Of a DNA stretch of 32,492 bases, positions 7,881 through 16,418 are shown one piece after another. Within the stretch, counting starts at the first letter, position 1. Each line of letters opens with the position of its first letter. Below the pieces are notes generated by a model that was not told the DNA's origin, searched no databases, and saw nothing but the letters and a program-made list of their open reading frames with translations. The DNA is from Anianibacter sp965662745 (lineage in GTDB: Bacteria; Pseudomonadota; Alphaproteobacteria; Rhodobacterales; Rhodobacteraceae). Position numbers and translations under genes: made by a program. The stretch is from NCBI GenBank assembly GCA_965662745.1, contig CBFIJK010000039.1, positions 1 through 32,492 of the forward strand. The letters are read 5' to 3'.

Positions 7881-8297
7881 ATGAACCTGACACGACGCGA
7901 TACGATCCTCGTCGCTGCGGGCGCGACGGCGGCAGCGATGCTGCCCCTGCGCGCATCGGCGGCCATCGAGGACGTGATCAACGACTTCACCGGCGGGGCC
8001 GACATCGGCTCTGGCGATGTGACGCTTACCGCCCCCGAGATCGCGGAGAACGGCAACACCGTTCCGATCGAGGTGTCGGCCCCTGGCGCGACATCGGTCA
8101 TCGTTCTGGCCTCGGGCAACCCGACGCCGAACGTCGCGACCTTCAATTTCGGACCGCTGGCCGCGTCGCAGAACGCATCGACCCGCATCCGCCTTGCCGG
8201 CACGCAAGAGGTAGTCGCCATCGCCAAGATGGCCGACGGTTCCTTCGTGCGCGACGCCAAGGAAGTGAAAGTCACCATCGGCGGCTGCGGCGGCTGA
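7881..8297 (+). CDS. soxY: SoxY, sulfur-carrier subunit
   Basis: Carrier protein of 138 residues. During the cycle the sulfur substrate is bound covalently to the Cys of the C-terminal GGCGG swinging arm; here C136 in VTIGGCGG closes the protein exactly as expected. The N-terminus has a twin-arginine signal (TRRDTILVAAGATAAAML) with cleavage after ASA. GAGAGG precedes the ATG. It forms a heterodimer with SoxZ, encoded 26 bp downstream. Confidence 0.98.
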   Translation: MNLTRRDTILVAAGATAAAMLPLRASAAIEDVINDFTGGADIGSGDVTLTAPEIAENGNTVPIEVSAPGATSVIVLASGNPTPNVATFNFGPLAASQNASTRIRLAGTQEVVAIAKMADGSFVRDAKEVKVTIGGCGG

Positions 8298-8323
8298 GGC
8301 TTCAATAGAAAAGGACGACCAAA

Positions 8324-8653
8324 ATGGCAGACGGTGTCAAAGCCCGCGTCAAGGTTCCGAAGTCCGCTTCGGCCGGTGAGAGCATCACCATCAAGACGCT
8401 TATCAGCCACCCGATGGAATCGGGTCAGCGCAAGGACAGCGATGGCAATCCTATCCCGCGCTCGATCATCAATCGCTTCGTGGCTGACTTCAACGGCGAG
8501 AATGTCATCGACGTGACGCTCGAGCCCGCGATCTCGACGAACCCGTATTTCGAATTCGAGGCCACCGTGCCCGAAGCCGGCGAGTTCACCTTCACCTGGT
8601 ACGACGACGACGGCTCGGTTTACACCGAGACCAAGTCGATCGCCATCGGCTGA
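8324..8653 (+). CDS. soxZ: SoxZ, partner of SoxY
   Basis: Immunoglobulin-like protein of 109 residues that binds SoxY. It has no signal sequence of its own, as expected if it is exported folded together with Tat-targeted SoxY. Family stretches include KARVKVPKSASAGE, ISHPMESGQRKDSDG and TFTWYDDDGSVYTE. AAAGGACG lies upstream of the ATG. Confidence 0.97.
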   Translation: MADGVKARVKVPKSASAGESITIKTLISHPMESGQRKDSDGNPIPRSIINRFVADFNGENVIDVTLEPAISTNPYFEFEATVPEAGEFTFTWYDDDGSVYTETKSIAIG

Positions 8654-8713
8654 AGCAAGATAGCCCTCCTGCCGGCGCGACGTCGGCAGGGGTCATCAGG
8701 GGAGGAGACACAT

Positions 8714-9577
8714 ATGAGAAGAGCTTACGCTCCGGGTCGTTCGCTGGCCGCCGCAATCGTGGCCATGGCAGCGCTGACCGTTCCGGCGATGGCCGATCCC
8801 GACGAGGATCAGCTGGTTGTCAACGAGGACATCGTGATGGTGACCGAGGCCGCCGCGCCCGCGCATCTGGAAAATGTCGACACGATCTATTCCGGCTGGC
8901 GCTTTCGGTCCGACGAGACGCAGGCCGTCCAGATGGACGACTTCGACAATCCTGGCATGATCGGCGCCGAAAAGGCGCGTGACACCTGGGACACCGTGGA
9001 TGGGGCCGCCGGTGAAAGCTGTGCCTCCTGCCACGGCTCGCCCGAGGATATGCGCGGCATCAAGGCCGTGTATCCGAAGTGGAACGAAGAGGCCGGCGAG
9101 GTCCGCACGATCGAGATGCAAATCAACGATTGCCGCGAAACCCGCATGGAAGCCGACGCCTGGAAATATGACGGTGGCACCATGGTCGACATGGTCGCTC
9201 TTATGGCGTCCGTCTCGCGCGGCCTTCCCGTAGACGTGGCAATCGACGGCCCGGCCCAGTCCACATGGGAAAAGGGCAAGGAAATCTACTACACCCGCTA
9301 TGGGCAGCTGGAACTCAGCTGCGCCAATTGTCACGAAGACAACTACGGCATGATGATCCGCGCGGATCACCTGTCGCAGGGCCAGATCAACGGTTTCCCG
9401 ACCTATCGCCTGAAGAATACCAAGCTGAACGCGGTGCATTCGCGCTTCAAGGGCTGCATCCGTGATACGCGGGCGCATACCTTCGGCGTGGGTAGCGACG
9501 AGTTTGTCGCGCTGGAGCTTTATGTCGCCTCGCGCGGTAACGGCCTGACCGTCGAAGGACCGTCGGTCCGCAACTAA
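8714..9577 (+). CDS. soxA: SoxA, dihaem cytochrome c subunit of SoxXA
   Basis: Catalytic subunit of 287 residues that joins thiosulfate to the SoxY cysteine. A basic start and hydrophobic core end at PAMA near residue 27. Haem sites are CASCH (C103, C106, H107) and CANCH (C203, C206, H207). Cysteines in NDCRETR (C140) and FKGCIRDTRAHTFG (C248) fit the distal haem ligands; C248 is the one expected to be persulfidated in the active site. It is therefore a dihaem form; some lineages keep only one haem. GGGGAGGAG precedes the ATG. A strong hairpin follows its stop. Confidence 0.97.
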   Translation: MRRAYAPGRSLAAAIVAMAALTVPAMADPDEDQLVVNEDIVMVTEAAAPAHLENVDTIYSGWRFRSDETQAVQMDDFDNPGMIGAEKARDTWDTVDGAAGESCASCHGSPEDMRGIKAVYPKWNEEAGEVRTIEMQINDCRETRMEADAWKYDGGTMVDMVALMASVSRGLPVDVAIDGPAQSTWEKGKEIYYTRYGQLELSCANCHEDNYGMMIRADHLSQGQINGFPTYRLKNTKLNAVHSRFKGCIRDTRAHTFGVGSDEFVALELYVASRGNGLTVEGPSVRN

Positions 9578-9583
9578 ACCAGC

Positions 9584-9622
9584 AAAGGCCCGTTCCGGTG
9601 ATCCGGGGCGGGCCTTTGTCTT
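9584..9622 (+). terminator. Strong hairpin between soxA and soxB
   Basis: AAAGGCCCG (9584-9592) and CGGGCCTTT (9609-9617) pair perfectly, and the inner TTCCGG/CCGGGG continues the stem through two wobbles to a TGAT loop. GTCTTAATAAT follows. It has terminator shape with a weak T tail, placed inside the operon. It may attenuate transcription into soxB or protect the 3' end of soxXYZA mRNA. Confidence 0.75.
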
Positions 9623-9676
9623 AATAATCGCATGCATGAATGCGAATACCAATGGTTCATCAGAAAGGCCAAGCCA

Positions 9677-11371
9677 ATGATTTCGCGTCGTGACTTTCTA
9701 CAGGCTGCCATGGCAACCAGCGCCCTCTACGGCGCTTCGAGCTTTGGCAACTGGTCGCGCCTCGCCGCACAGCAGGCCCTGACGCAGGACGATCTTCTGG
9801 CCTTCAAGACCTTCGGCAATGTGTCCCTCATTCACCTGACGGATTTGCACGCCCAGCTGAAACCGATCTATTTCCGCGAACCGTCGTTCAATATCGGCGT
9901 TGGCGGAAACAAGGGCGAGGTGCCGCATGTCACCGGCGCCGATTTCCGCCGCCTCTATGGCATCGACGATGGCAGCCCGTCTCACTACGCGCTGTCATCT
10001 GGTGATTTCGAGGCGCTGGCGCGGGCCTATGGCCGGATGGGCGGGCTTGACCGAGTGTCGACCGTGATCAACGCGATCCGTGCCGACCGGCCTGACGCGA
10101 TCTTCCTCGATGGCGGCGACACCTGGCACGGATCCTACACCTGCTACCAGACCGAGGGGCAGGACGTCGTGAACGCGATGAATGTCCTGAAACCCGACGC
10201 GATGACCTTTCACTGGGAATTCACGCTGGGATCGGACCGGATGACAGAGCTTGTCGAAGGCCTTGGTTTCCCGGCGCTCGGCCAGAATATCTTTGATGCG
10301 GAGTGGGATGAACCGGCAGAGCTGTTCAAGCCCTACACATGGTTCGAACGCGGCGGTGCGAAGATTGCCGTCATCGGCCAAGCCTTTCCTTATATGCCTA
10401 TCGCGAACCCGGGCTGGATGTTCCCCGAATACTCGTTCGGCATCCGCGACGAGAACATGCAGGAAATGGTGAACGAAGTCCGCGCCGCCGGGGCAGACTG
10501 CGTGATCTGCCTGTCGCACAACGGCTTCGACGTGGACAAGAAGATGGCGAGCGTGGTCGCGGGCATCGACGTGATCCTGTCGGGCCACACCCATGATGCG
10601 CTGCCCGAACCGGTCCTTGTCGGCGACACGCTGATCGTTGCCTCGGGGTCCAACGGCAAATTCGTCAGCCGCGTCGATCTTGATATCCGCGACGGCCAGC
10701 TCATGGATTTCCGTCACAAGCTGATCCCGATCTTCTCGGACGTGATCGAACCTGATCCCGAAATGACCGCCGTGATCGACGCCGAGCGCGCGCCGTTCGA
10801 GGCAGAGCTGACCGAGGTCATCGGGCAGACCGAGGATGTTCTCTATCGCCGCGGCAATTTCAACGGCAGCTGGGACGACCTGATCTGCAACGCCCTGCTG
10901 GAAGAGCGTGAGGCCGAGATCGCCCTGTCCCCCGGCGTGCGCTGGGGGCCGAGCCTGATCCCCGGCGACATCACACGCGAAGATATCTGGAACGTCACCT
11001 CGATGACCTACGGCGAAGCGTATCGCACGGAAATGACGGGCGAATTCCTGAAGATCGTGCTGGAAGACGTGGCCGACAACATCTTCAACCCCGACCCCTA
11101 CTACCAGCAGGGCGGCGACATGGTCCGGACCGGCGGGCTTGGCTACACGATCGACATTCGCAAGCCGCAAGGCGAGCGCATCAGCGATCTGGCCCTTTTG
11201 TCCAACGGCGAGGCAATCGACCCTGCGCGCAACTACGTCGTCGCGGGCTGGGCCAGCGTAAACGAGGGCACCGAAGGCCCGCAGATCTGGGATGTGGTCG
11301 AAAACTACATCCGCCGGAACGGCAGCATAAGCGTCGAAGAGAATACCAGCGTCAAGGTCATCACCGGATAA
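9677..11371 (+). CDS. soxB: SoxB, dimanganese sulfate thiohydrolase
   Basis: Periplasmic enzyme of 564 residues that hydrolyses sulfate off the SoxY-bound intermediate. It belongs to the 5'-nucleotidase metallophosphatase family. A Tat signal is visible (SRRDFLQAAMATSALYG). Metal motifs are LTDLHAQ (D56, H58), LDGGDTWHGS (D145, D148), FHWEFT (residues 179-183, replacing the GNHE motif of nucleotidases), LSHNGFD and LSGHTHDALPEP. The ATG at 9677 has AAAGG upstream and starts the Tat signal; an upstream ATG at 9632 only adds unrelated residues. It follows the hairpin at 9584, so it may use its own promoter or depend on readthrough. Confidence 0.97.
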   Translation: MISRRDFLQAAMATSALYGASSFGNWSRLAAQQALTQDDLLAFKTFGNVSLIHLTDLHAQLKPIYFREPSFNIGVGGNKGEVPHVTGADFRRLYGIDDGSPSHYALSSGDFEALARAYGRMGGLDRVSTVINAIRADRPDAIFLDGGDTWHGSYTCYQTEGQDVVNAMNVLKPDAMTFHWEFTLGSDRMTELVEGLGFPALGQNIFDAEWDEPAELFKPYTWFERGGAKIAVIGQAFPYMPIANPGWMFPEYSFGIRDENMQEMVNEVRAAGADCVICLSHNGFDVDKKMASVVAGIDVILSGHTHDALPEPVLVGDTLIVASGSNGKFVSRVDLDIRDGQLMDFRHKLIPIFSDVIEPDPEMTAVIDAERAPFEAELTEVIGQTEDVLYRRGNFNGSWDDLICNALLEEREAEIALSPGVRWGPSLIPGDITREDIWNVTSMTYGEAYRTEMTGEFLKIVLEDVADNIFNPDPYYQQGGDMVRTGGLGYTIDIRKPQGERISDLALLSNGEAIDPARNYVVAGWASVNEGTEGPQIWDVVENYIRRNGSISVEENTSVKVITG

Positions 11372-11398
11372 CCGGGCGCCGCGAGAGGAGAAGACGAC

Positions 11399-12676
11399 AT
11401 GAGCACACCGAAGGGACCCAACACGTCTCGCCGCGCCTTTCTGGGCTCGGCGGCCGCGATGGGCGCTGGCGCGCTGGCCGCCGGCACCGCGCGCGCCGAG
11501 GGCGATCCACTGATCACGGAAACACAGCCCTGGGCGCAGGGCCTTGGCGACGGCGTCGATGCCACGCCCTATGGCATGCCGATCGAGTTTGAATCGGATG
11601 TGGTGCGCCGCAACGTGCCGTGGCTGACCGCCGATCCGATCTCGTCGATCAACTTCACGCCGATCCACGCGCTCGACGGCACGATCACGCCTCAGGGCTG
11701 CGCGTTCGAGCGTCACCATTCCGGCGCCATCGAACTGCGCAAGGAAGACTATCGCCTGATGGTCAACGGAATGGTTGGTCAGCCGCTTGTGTTCAACTAC
11801 GGCGATCTCGAACGCTTTCCGCGCGAGAACCACGTTTACTTCTGCGAATGCGCCGCCAACACGGGCATGGAATGGGCGGGCGCGCAGCTGAACGGTGCGC
11901 AGTTCACCCACGGCATGATCCACAACATGGAATATTCCGGCGTCCCGCTGCGCACGCTTCTTGAGGAGGCGGGATATGACACCTCGGCCGATCCGGCGGG
12001 AAAATGGGTCTACGTCGAAGGCGCGGACGCGTCCTCGAACGGGCGCTCGATCCCGATGGAAAAGGCGCTCGACGATTGCCTTGTCGCGTTCAAGGCGAAT
12101 GGCGAGGCGTTGCGCATGGAACATGGCTACCCCGTGCGTCTCGTCGTGCCCGGCTGGGAAGGCAACATGTGGGTCAAGTGGCTGCGCCGCATCGAAGTGA
12201 CCGACGGGCCGATTGAAAGCCGCGAAGAGACGTCGAAATACACCGACACGCTGGCCGACGGCACCAGCCGGAAATGGACCTGGGTGATGGACGCGAAATC
12301 CGTTGTCACCTCGCCCAGCCCGCAGGCGCCGATCACCCACGGCACCGGGCCTTTGGTCATCACCGGCCTGGCGTGGTCCGGCCACGGCAAGATCACGCGG
12401 GTGGACGTCTCGAAGGATGGCGGCATGACGTGGGAAACCGCTCGCCTCGCCGCCCCGGGCGAACGTATGGCGCTGACGCGCTTCTATCTCGATACCGAAT
12501 GGGACGGCTCGGAGATGCTGCTGCAATCGCGAGCCATGGACGAGACCGGGTATGTCCAGCCCACCAAGGCGCAACTGCGCGAAGTGCGGGGCCTGAACTC
12601 GGTCTACCACAACAACTGCATCCAGACCTGGCACGTCAAGGAAAGCGGAGAGGCGGAAAATGTCGAAGTTTCTTAA
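11399..12676 (+). CDS. soxC: SoxC, molybdenum subunit of sulfane dehydrogenase
   Basis: Protein of 425 residues, a sulfite-oxidase-family molybdoenzyme. Together with SoxD it takes six electrons from the sulfane sulfur bound to SoxY, so thiosulfate can be oxidised fully without sulfur globules. The Tat signal is SRRAFLGSAAAMGAGALAAG with cleavage after ARA. The cofactor cysteine is in YFCECAANTGMEW (C151 by family position, C149 next to it). The dimerisation domain follows near residue 300. GAGAGGAG precedes the ATG; its last 17 bp overlap soxD. Confidence 0.97.
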   Translation: MSTPKGPNTSRRAFLGSAAAMGAGALAAGTARAEGDPLITETQPWAQGLGDGVDATPYGMPIEFESDVVRRNVPWLTADPISSINFTPIHALDGTITPQGCAFERHHSGAIELRKEDYRLMVNGMVGQPLVFNYGDLERFPRENHVYFCECAANTGMEWAGAQLNGAQFTHGMIHNMEYSGVPLRTLLEEAGYDTSADPAGKWVYVEGADASSNGRSIPMEKALDDCLVAFKANGEALRMEHGYPVRLVVPGWEGNMWVKWLRRIEVTDGPIESREETSKYTDTLADGTSRKWTWVMDAKSVVTSPSPQAPITHGTGPLVITGLAWSGHGKITRVDVSKDGGMTWETARLAAPGERMALTRFYLDTEWDGSEMLLQSRAMDETGYVQPTKAQLREVRGLNSVYHNNCIQTWHVKESGEAENVEVS

Positions 12677-13859
12677 TCTGTTCGGACCCGCCGCTGCGGG
12701 CGCTGCCGTCGTCATGGGCGGCGCCTATATCATCGCCGACCAGTTTGTCGTCGACATGCCTGCGCCTGCGCGCGGCAAGGTCGTCGGTCTTGCGGTCGCC
12801 CAGGATAATGCCGAAGGGGCAGAGGTTATGGCGGCCGCCGCCTTTAGCGCGCCGGCATCCAGCGGTGCGTTCGGCCTTGGCCGCGCGGCGACGGACGCAG
12901 AGATCGCTGCATGGGACGTCAAGGTCATGCCCGACGGGCGCGGCCTGCCCGTCGGATCAGGATCGGTCGAAGATGGCGAGATGCTGTTTTCCGACAACTG
13001 CGCATCCTGCCACGGCGAATTCGCCGAAGGGTCGGGCAACTGGCCAAAGCTGGCGGGCGGCGACGGATCTTTGGCCAACGAGGATCCGCTGAAGACCGTG
13101 GGATCCTACTGGCCGTATCTGTCGACCGTCTGGGACTACGTCCACCGCTCCATGCCCTTCGGCAATGCGCAAAGCCTTACGGCGGATGAGACCTATGCGA
13201 TCACCGCCTACATTCTCTACTCGAACTTCATGGTCGACGACGATTTCGTCCTGTCGAACGAGAATTTCCTTGAGGTCGAGATGGGCAACGCCGATGGCTT
13301 CATCGTCGATGATCGTCCCGATGCAGAATACACCCAATGGCGCACCGAGCCTTGCATGGAAAACTGCAAGGAATCGGTCGAGATTACAATGCGCGCCACG
13401 GTTCTCGACGTCACACCCGAGGAAGACACCGAAGCGCCCGAGGACATGAACAACTCGAACGCGGTCGCCACGGCAAAGCCGGAGGCCGCAGAGATGGCAT
13501 CGGCAGAAACCGCTTCGGCAGCGGACGACCCCGACCCCGAGCTTGTCGCGGCGGGTGAGGCTGCATTCCGCAAATGTTCGTCTTGCCACCAGGTGGGCGA
13601 GGGGGCCAAGAACCGGTCCGGCCCGCAGCTGAATGACCTTTTCGGTCGGACCATCGGAGCAGTGGACGGGTTCAAGTATTCCAGCGCGTTCCAGGACGCG
13701 CATGACGCGGGCCGCACCTGGGATGAGGCGGCATTGGCCGAATTCCTCGCCAAGCCGCGCGATTACATTAAGGGGACGAAGATGTCCTTCGCGGGCTTCC
13801 GCGATCAGGAAGATATCGACGCGGTCCTCGCCTATCTGAAGACCTATGACAGGGAATAG
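12660..13859 (+). CDS. soxD: SoxD, dihaem cytochrome c subunit of sulfane dehydrogenase
   Basis: Electron-accepting partner of SoxC, 399 residues. A hydrophobic stretch at residues 9-27 is a signal or anchor. Haem 1 is CASCH (C114, C117, H118). Haem 2 is CSSCH (C306, C309, H310), with M375 in KGTKMSFAGF as likely distal ligand. The two domains are joined by an acidic Ala/Pro/Glu-rich linker (about residues 253-298). The C-terminal domain is very similar to the N-terminal domain of SoxE next door. It starts within soxC and its TAG stop directly abuts the soxE ATG, so soxC-D-E are translationally linked. Confidence 0.96.
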   Translation: MSKFLNLFGPAAAGAAVVMGGAYIIADQFVVDMPAPARGKVVGLAVAQDNAEGAEVMAAAAFSAPASSGAFGLGRAATDAEIAAWDVKVMPDGRGLPVGSGSVEDGEMLFSDNCASCHGEFAEGSGNWPKLAGGDGSLANEDPLKTVGSYWPYLSTVWDYVHRSMPFGNAQSLTADETYAITAYILYSNFMVDDDFVLSNENFLEVEMGNADGFIVDDRPDAEYTQWRTEPCMENCKESVEITMRATVLDVTPEEDTEAPEDMNNSNAVATAKPEAAEMASAETASAADDPDPELVAAGEAAFRKCSSCHQVGEGAKNRSGPQLNDLFGRTIGAVDGFKYSSAFQDAHDAGRTWDEAALAEFLAKPRDYIKGTKMSFAGFRDQEDIDAVLAYLKTYDRE

Positions 13860-14567
13860 ATGACGAACCTTAGACGTCTCATGCTATCGGCGATGGCGGC
13901 TTGTCTTGGGCAGGCCGCCCTTGCTGCGGATGAGCTTGGTGATGCGGAAAATGGCGCGGCGCTGTTCAGGCAATGCAAGGCCTGCCACCAGGTCGGGGAG
14001 GGTGCGACGAACCGCGTCGGCCCGCATCTGAATGGCCTCTTCGGCCGTGTGGCGGGAACGGCAGAGGGTTTCCGCTATTCCAAGGCGCTGGAACGGGCCG
14101 GGGCCAAGGGGCTAGAATGGCACGCCGATACGCTCGACACCTATCTAGAGAACCCCAGGCAATTGGTCCCCGGCACAAGGATGAGCTTTCGCGGCCTGCC
14201 CGACCCGCAGGACCGCGCCGACATGATCGCCTACCTGCGCGATTTCTCGGCCTCGCCCGCGAACATCCCCGAGGCGGACCCGACCGCCCTCGGCTCCGAT
14301 CACGACTTCGATCCCGCGATCCTCGCCCTGCAGGGCGATCCGGAGTATGGTGAATATCTGTCCAGCGAATGCCTGACCTGTCACCGGCAGGACGGCGGAG
14401 ATTCCGGCATTCCGTCGATCATCGCCTGGCCCGAGGATATCTTCGTGATCGCGATGCACGCCTACAAGGACGGATCGCGTCAACACCCGGTGATGAACAT
14501 GATGGCCGCACGGCTGTCGAACGAGGAGATCGCGGCGCTGGCCGCATATTTCGCGACCCTGGACTAA
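13860..14567 (+). CDS. soxE: SoxE, dihaem c-type cytochrome
   Basis: Periplasmic cytochrome of 235 residues with a signal peptide ending near ALA (residue 22). Haem sites are CKACH (C39, C42, H43; distal M108 in GTRMSFRG) and CLTCH (C171, C174, H175). In Paracoccus SoxE pairs with the flavoprotein SoxF; it may pass electrons from sulfide oxidation to the respiratory chain. The first domain resembles mitochondrial-type cytochrome c and the SoxD C-terminal domain. Its ATG directly follows the soxD stop with no gap. Confidence 0.93.
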   Translation: MTNLRRLMLSAMAACLGQAALAADELGDAENGAALFRQCKACHQVGEGATNRVGPHLNGLFGRVAGTAEGFRYSKALERAGAKGLEWHADTLDTYLENPRQLVPGTRMSFRGLPDPQDRADMIAYLRDFSASPANIPEADPTALGSDHDFDPAILALQGDPEYGEYLSSECLTCHRQDGGDSGIPSIIAWPEDIFVIAMHAYKDGSRQHPVMNMMAARLSNEEIAALAAYFATLD

Positions 14568-14599
14568 CCGGGGCACGATACCAACGGAGGAGACCCAAC

Positions 14600-15871
14600 A
14601 TGAAATTCAACAGACGCGCCTTTATCGGCAGCTCGGCGATGGCCGCTGCCACCCTGGCCGCCCCCCGGCTTTACGCGGCAGCCCATGGCGGCAAGCCCAA
14701 GGTCGTCGTGATTGGCGGCGGCGCCGGCGGCGCGACCGCTGCGCGCTATATCGCCAAGGACAGCGACGGCGCCATCGACGTGACGCTGATCGAACCCTCG
14801 CGCACCTATTTCACCTGCTTCTTCTCGAACCTCTATCTTGGCGGGTTCAAGGAAATCGATGATATCGGCCATACCTATGGCACCCTCGCCAGTGATTACG
14901 ATATCAATGTCGTGCACGACTACGCCGTCGGCGTGGACCGCGACGCCAAGACCGTCACGCTCGCCGGGGGGCAGGCGCTGCCCTATGACAAGCTGATTAT
15001 TTCGCCCGGTATCGACTTTGTCGAAGACGCGGTGCCCGGCTGGTCCGTGGCCGATCAGAACGCCATGCCCCACGCGTATAAGGCCGGCTCTCAGACAGAG
15101 CTTCTCAAGGCGCAGGTCATGGCGATGCCGGAAGGCGGGAAGTTCGTGATGATCGCCCCGCCTAACCCTTATCGCTGCCCGCCGGGCCCGTATGAGCGCG
15201 TTTCGATGGTCGCCCATCAGCTGAAGGCGAATAACCCGACTGCCAAGATCCTTATTGTCGATCCCAAGGAAAGCTTTTCGAAGCAGGCTCTGTTCGAGGA
15301 AGGCTGGCAAAAGCACTACAGCGGCATGATCGACCGGATCGGCCCGGATTTCGGCGGCGCCAATGTTTCGGTGAACCCCGCCGAGATGACCGTGGATATC
15401 GACGGCGCGGTCGAGAAGGCCGATGTCGTCAACGTCATCCCCGCCATGAAGGCTGGGCGCATCGCCGACATCGCGGGCGTCACCGAGGGCAACTGGGCGC
15501 CGGTCAACGCCGCTGACATGTCGTCCAAGGCCGACGCGGATATCTACGTGCTGGGCGATGCCGCGCAGCAGGGCGATATGCCGAAGTCTGGCTTTTCGGC
15601 CAACAGCCAGGCCAAGGTCTGCGCCATGGCCGTGCGCGGCGCGCTGACCGACTCTCGCGTCTTCCCGGCGAAGTTCTCGAACACCTGCTGGTCGCTGATC
15701 GACACGAACGACGGCGTGAAAGTCGGCGCCACCTATGAGGCGACACCCGAGAAAATCGCCAAGGTCGACGGATTTGTCAGCCAGACGGGCGAGGACGCGG
15801 CCCTGCGTAAGGCAACTTACGAGGAATCCGAAGGCTGGTACTCTGGCATCACCGCGGACATGTTCGGCTGA
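14600..15871 (+). CDS. soxF: SoxF, FAD-dependent sulfide dehydrogenase
   Basis: Periplasmic flavoprotein of 423 residues, homologous to the FAD subunit of flavocytochrome c sulfide dehydrogenase. The Tat signal is NRRAFIGSSAMAAATLA with cleavage after LYA. The FAD fold starts with VVVIGGGAGGATAARY (residues 35-50) and the second ATG-type motif is DIYVLGDAAQ (314-323). The redox cysteine pair of the family is C193 (NPYRCPPGPYER) and C363 (FSNTCWSL). GGAGGAGA lies upstream of the ATG. It is the last gene of the plus-strand sox run, before a terminator. Confidence 0.95.
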   Translation: MKFNRRAFIGSSAMAAATLAAPRLYAAAHGGKPKVVVIGGGAGGATAARYIAKDSDGAIDVTLIEPSRTYFTCFFSNLYLGGFKEIDDIGHTYGTLASDYDINVVHDYAVGVDRDAKTVTLAGGQALPYDKLIISPGIDFVEDAVPGWSVADQNAMPHAYKAGSQTELLKAQVMAMPEGGKFVMIAPPNPYRCPPGPYERVSMVAHQLKANNPTAKILIVDPKESFSKQALFEEGWQKHYSGMIDRIGPDFGGANVSVNPAEMTVDIDGAVEKADVVNVIPAMKAGRIADIAGVTEGNWAPVNAADMSSKADADIYVLGDAAQQGDMPKSGFSANSQAKVCAMAVRGALTDSRVFPAKFSNTCWSLIDTNDGVKVGATYEATPEKIAKVDGFVSQTGEDAALRKATYEESEGWYSGITADMFG

Positions 15872-15900
15872 CCTGCGAAAGCCTTTGAAAAAAGGGAAAA

Positions 15901-15936
15901 AGCGCCCGGCCTTGACCCATGTCAGGGCCGGGCGTT
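15901..15936 (+). terminator. Rho-independent terminator after soxF
   Basis: CGCCCGGCC (15903-15911) pairs with GGCCGGGCG (15926-15934), extended inward by TGAC/GTCA around a CCAT loop and outward by A-T and G-T pairs. This gives about 16 bp of stem. An A-rich run precedes it and TTCGTCCTT follows. It ends the soxV-F transcript and separates the DUF302-like gene. Confidence 0.88.
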
Positions 15937-15979
15937 CGTCCTTCCGCTACCCTTTGCCCATCTGAAAAGGAGATTGCCC

Positions 15980-16414
15980 ATGAAACGCTTCATCCCCCTT
16001 GTTTTAGGTGCCCTGATCGCCACCCCCGTGTTGGCGGAAGAGCCGATCCTTTACGCCTTCGACGGCAGCTTTGAAGACGCCGCCTTCGGCGTGGAAAGCG
16101 CGATCGTCGGAAAGGGCCTTGTGATCGACTACACCAGCCATGTGGGCGAAATGCTGAACCGCACTGCCGAAGATGTCGGAAGCGACGAGACGATCTTCGA
16201 CCAGGCGGATATCTATCTCTTCTGCTCTGCCGTCACCTCGCGCGAGGTGATGGAGGCGGACCCGATGAACATTCAGCACTGTCCCTACGGGATCTTCATT
16301 GCCGAAACTCGTGGCGAGGTCATGATCGGCCACCGGGACTACCCCGATGGCTCGATGCAGGCGGTTGAGGATCTGTTGATAGAGATCGTCGAAGAGGCGG
16401 GCGGCACCCGCTGA
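15980..16414 (+). CDS. DUF302-like exported protein
   Basis: Protein of 144 residues with a clear signal peptide (MKRFIPLVLGALIATPVLAEE). The mature part resembles the DUF302 fold, whose role is not established. Visible features are DGSFEDAAFGVESAIVGKGL, VIDYTSHVGEMLNRT, YLFCSAVTSREVMEADP, IQHCPYGIFI and a C-terminal acidic helix. Two cysteines (in YLFCSA and QHCPYG) are the only ones in the mature part and might form a thiol pair. The ATG at 15980 is supported by AAGGAG 7 nt upstream. Proteins of this family occur in or near sox clusters as I recall, which suggests a periplasmic accessory role. It converges with the soxH-like gene, with 4 bp between stop codons. Confidence 0.72.
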   Translation: MKRFIPLVLGALIATPVLAEEPILYAFDGSFEDAAFGVESAIVGKGLVIDYTSHVGEMLNRTAEDVGSDETIFDQADIYLFCSAVTSREVMEADPMNIQHCPYGIFIAETRGEVMIGHRDYPDGSMQAVEDLLIEIVEEAGGTR

Positions 16415-16418
16415 CGCA

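Noticed and set aside
9620..9676. A SoxR-type site before soxB
   Set aside because: GAAT repeats occur here but no ATTC-N8-GAAT pair; only the three sites reported fit.
9995..12715. A 906-codon open frame on the minus strand across soxB and soxC
   Set aside because: It is antisense to two motif-complete genes; its His/Arg/Val-rich composition is that of a reverse-frame shadow in high-GC DNA.
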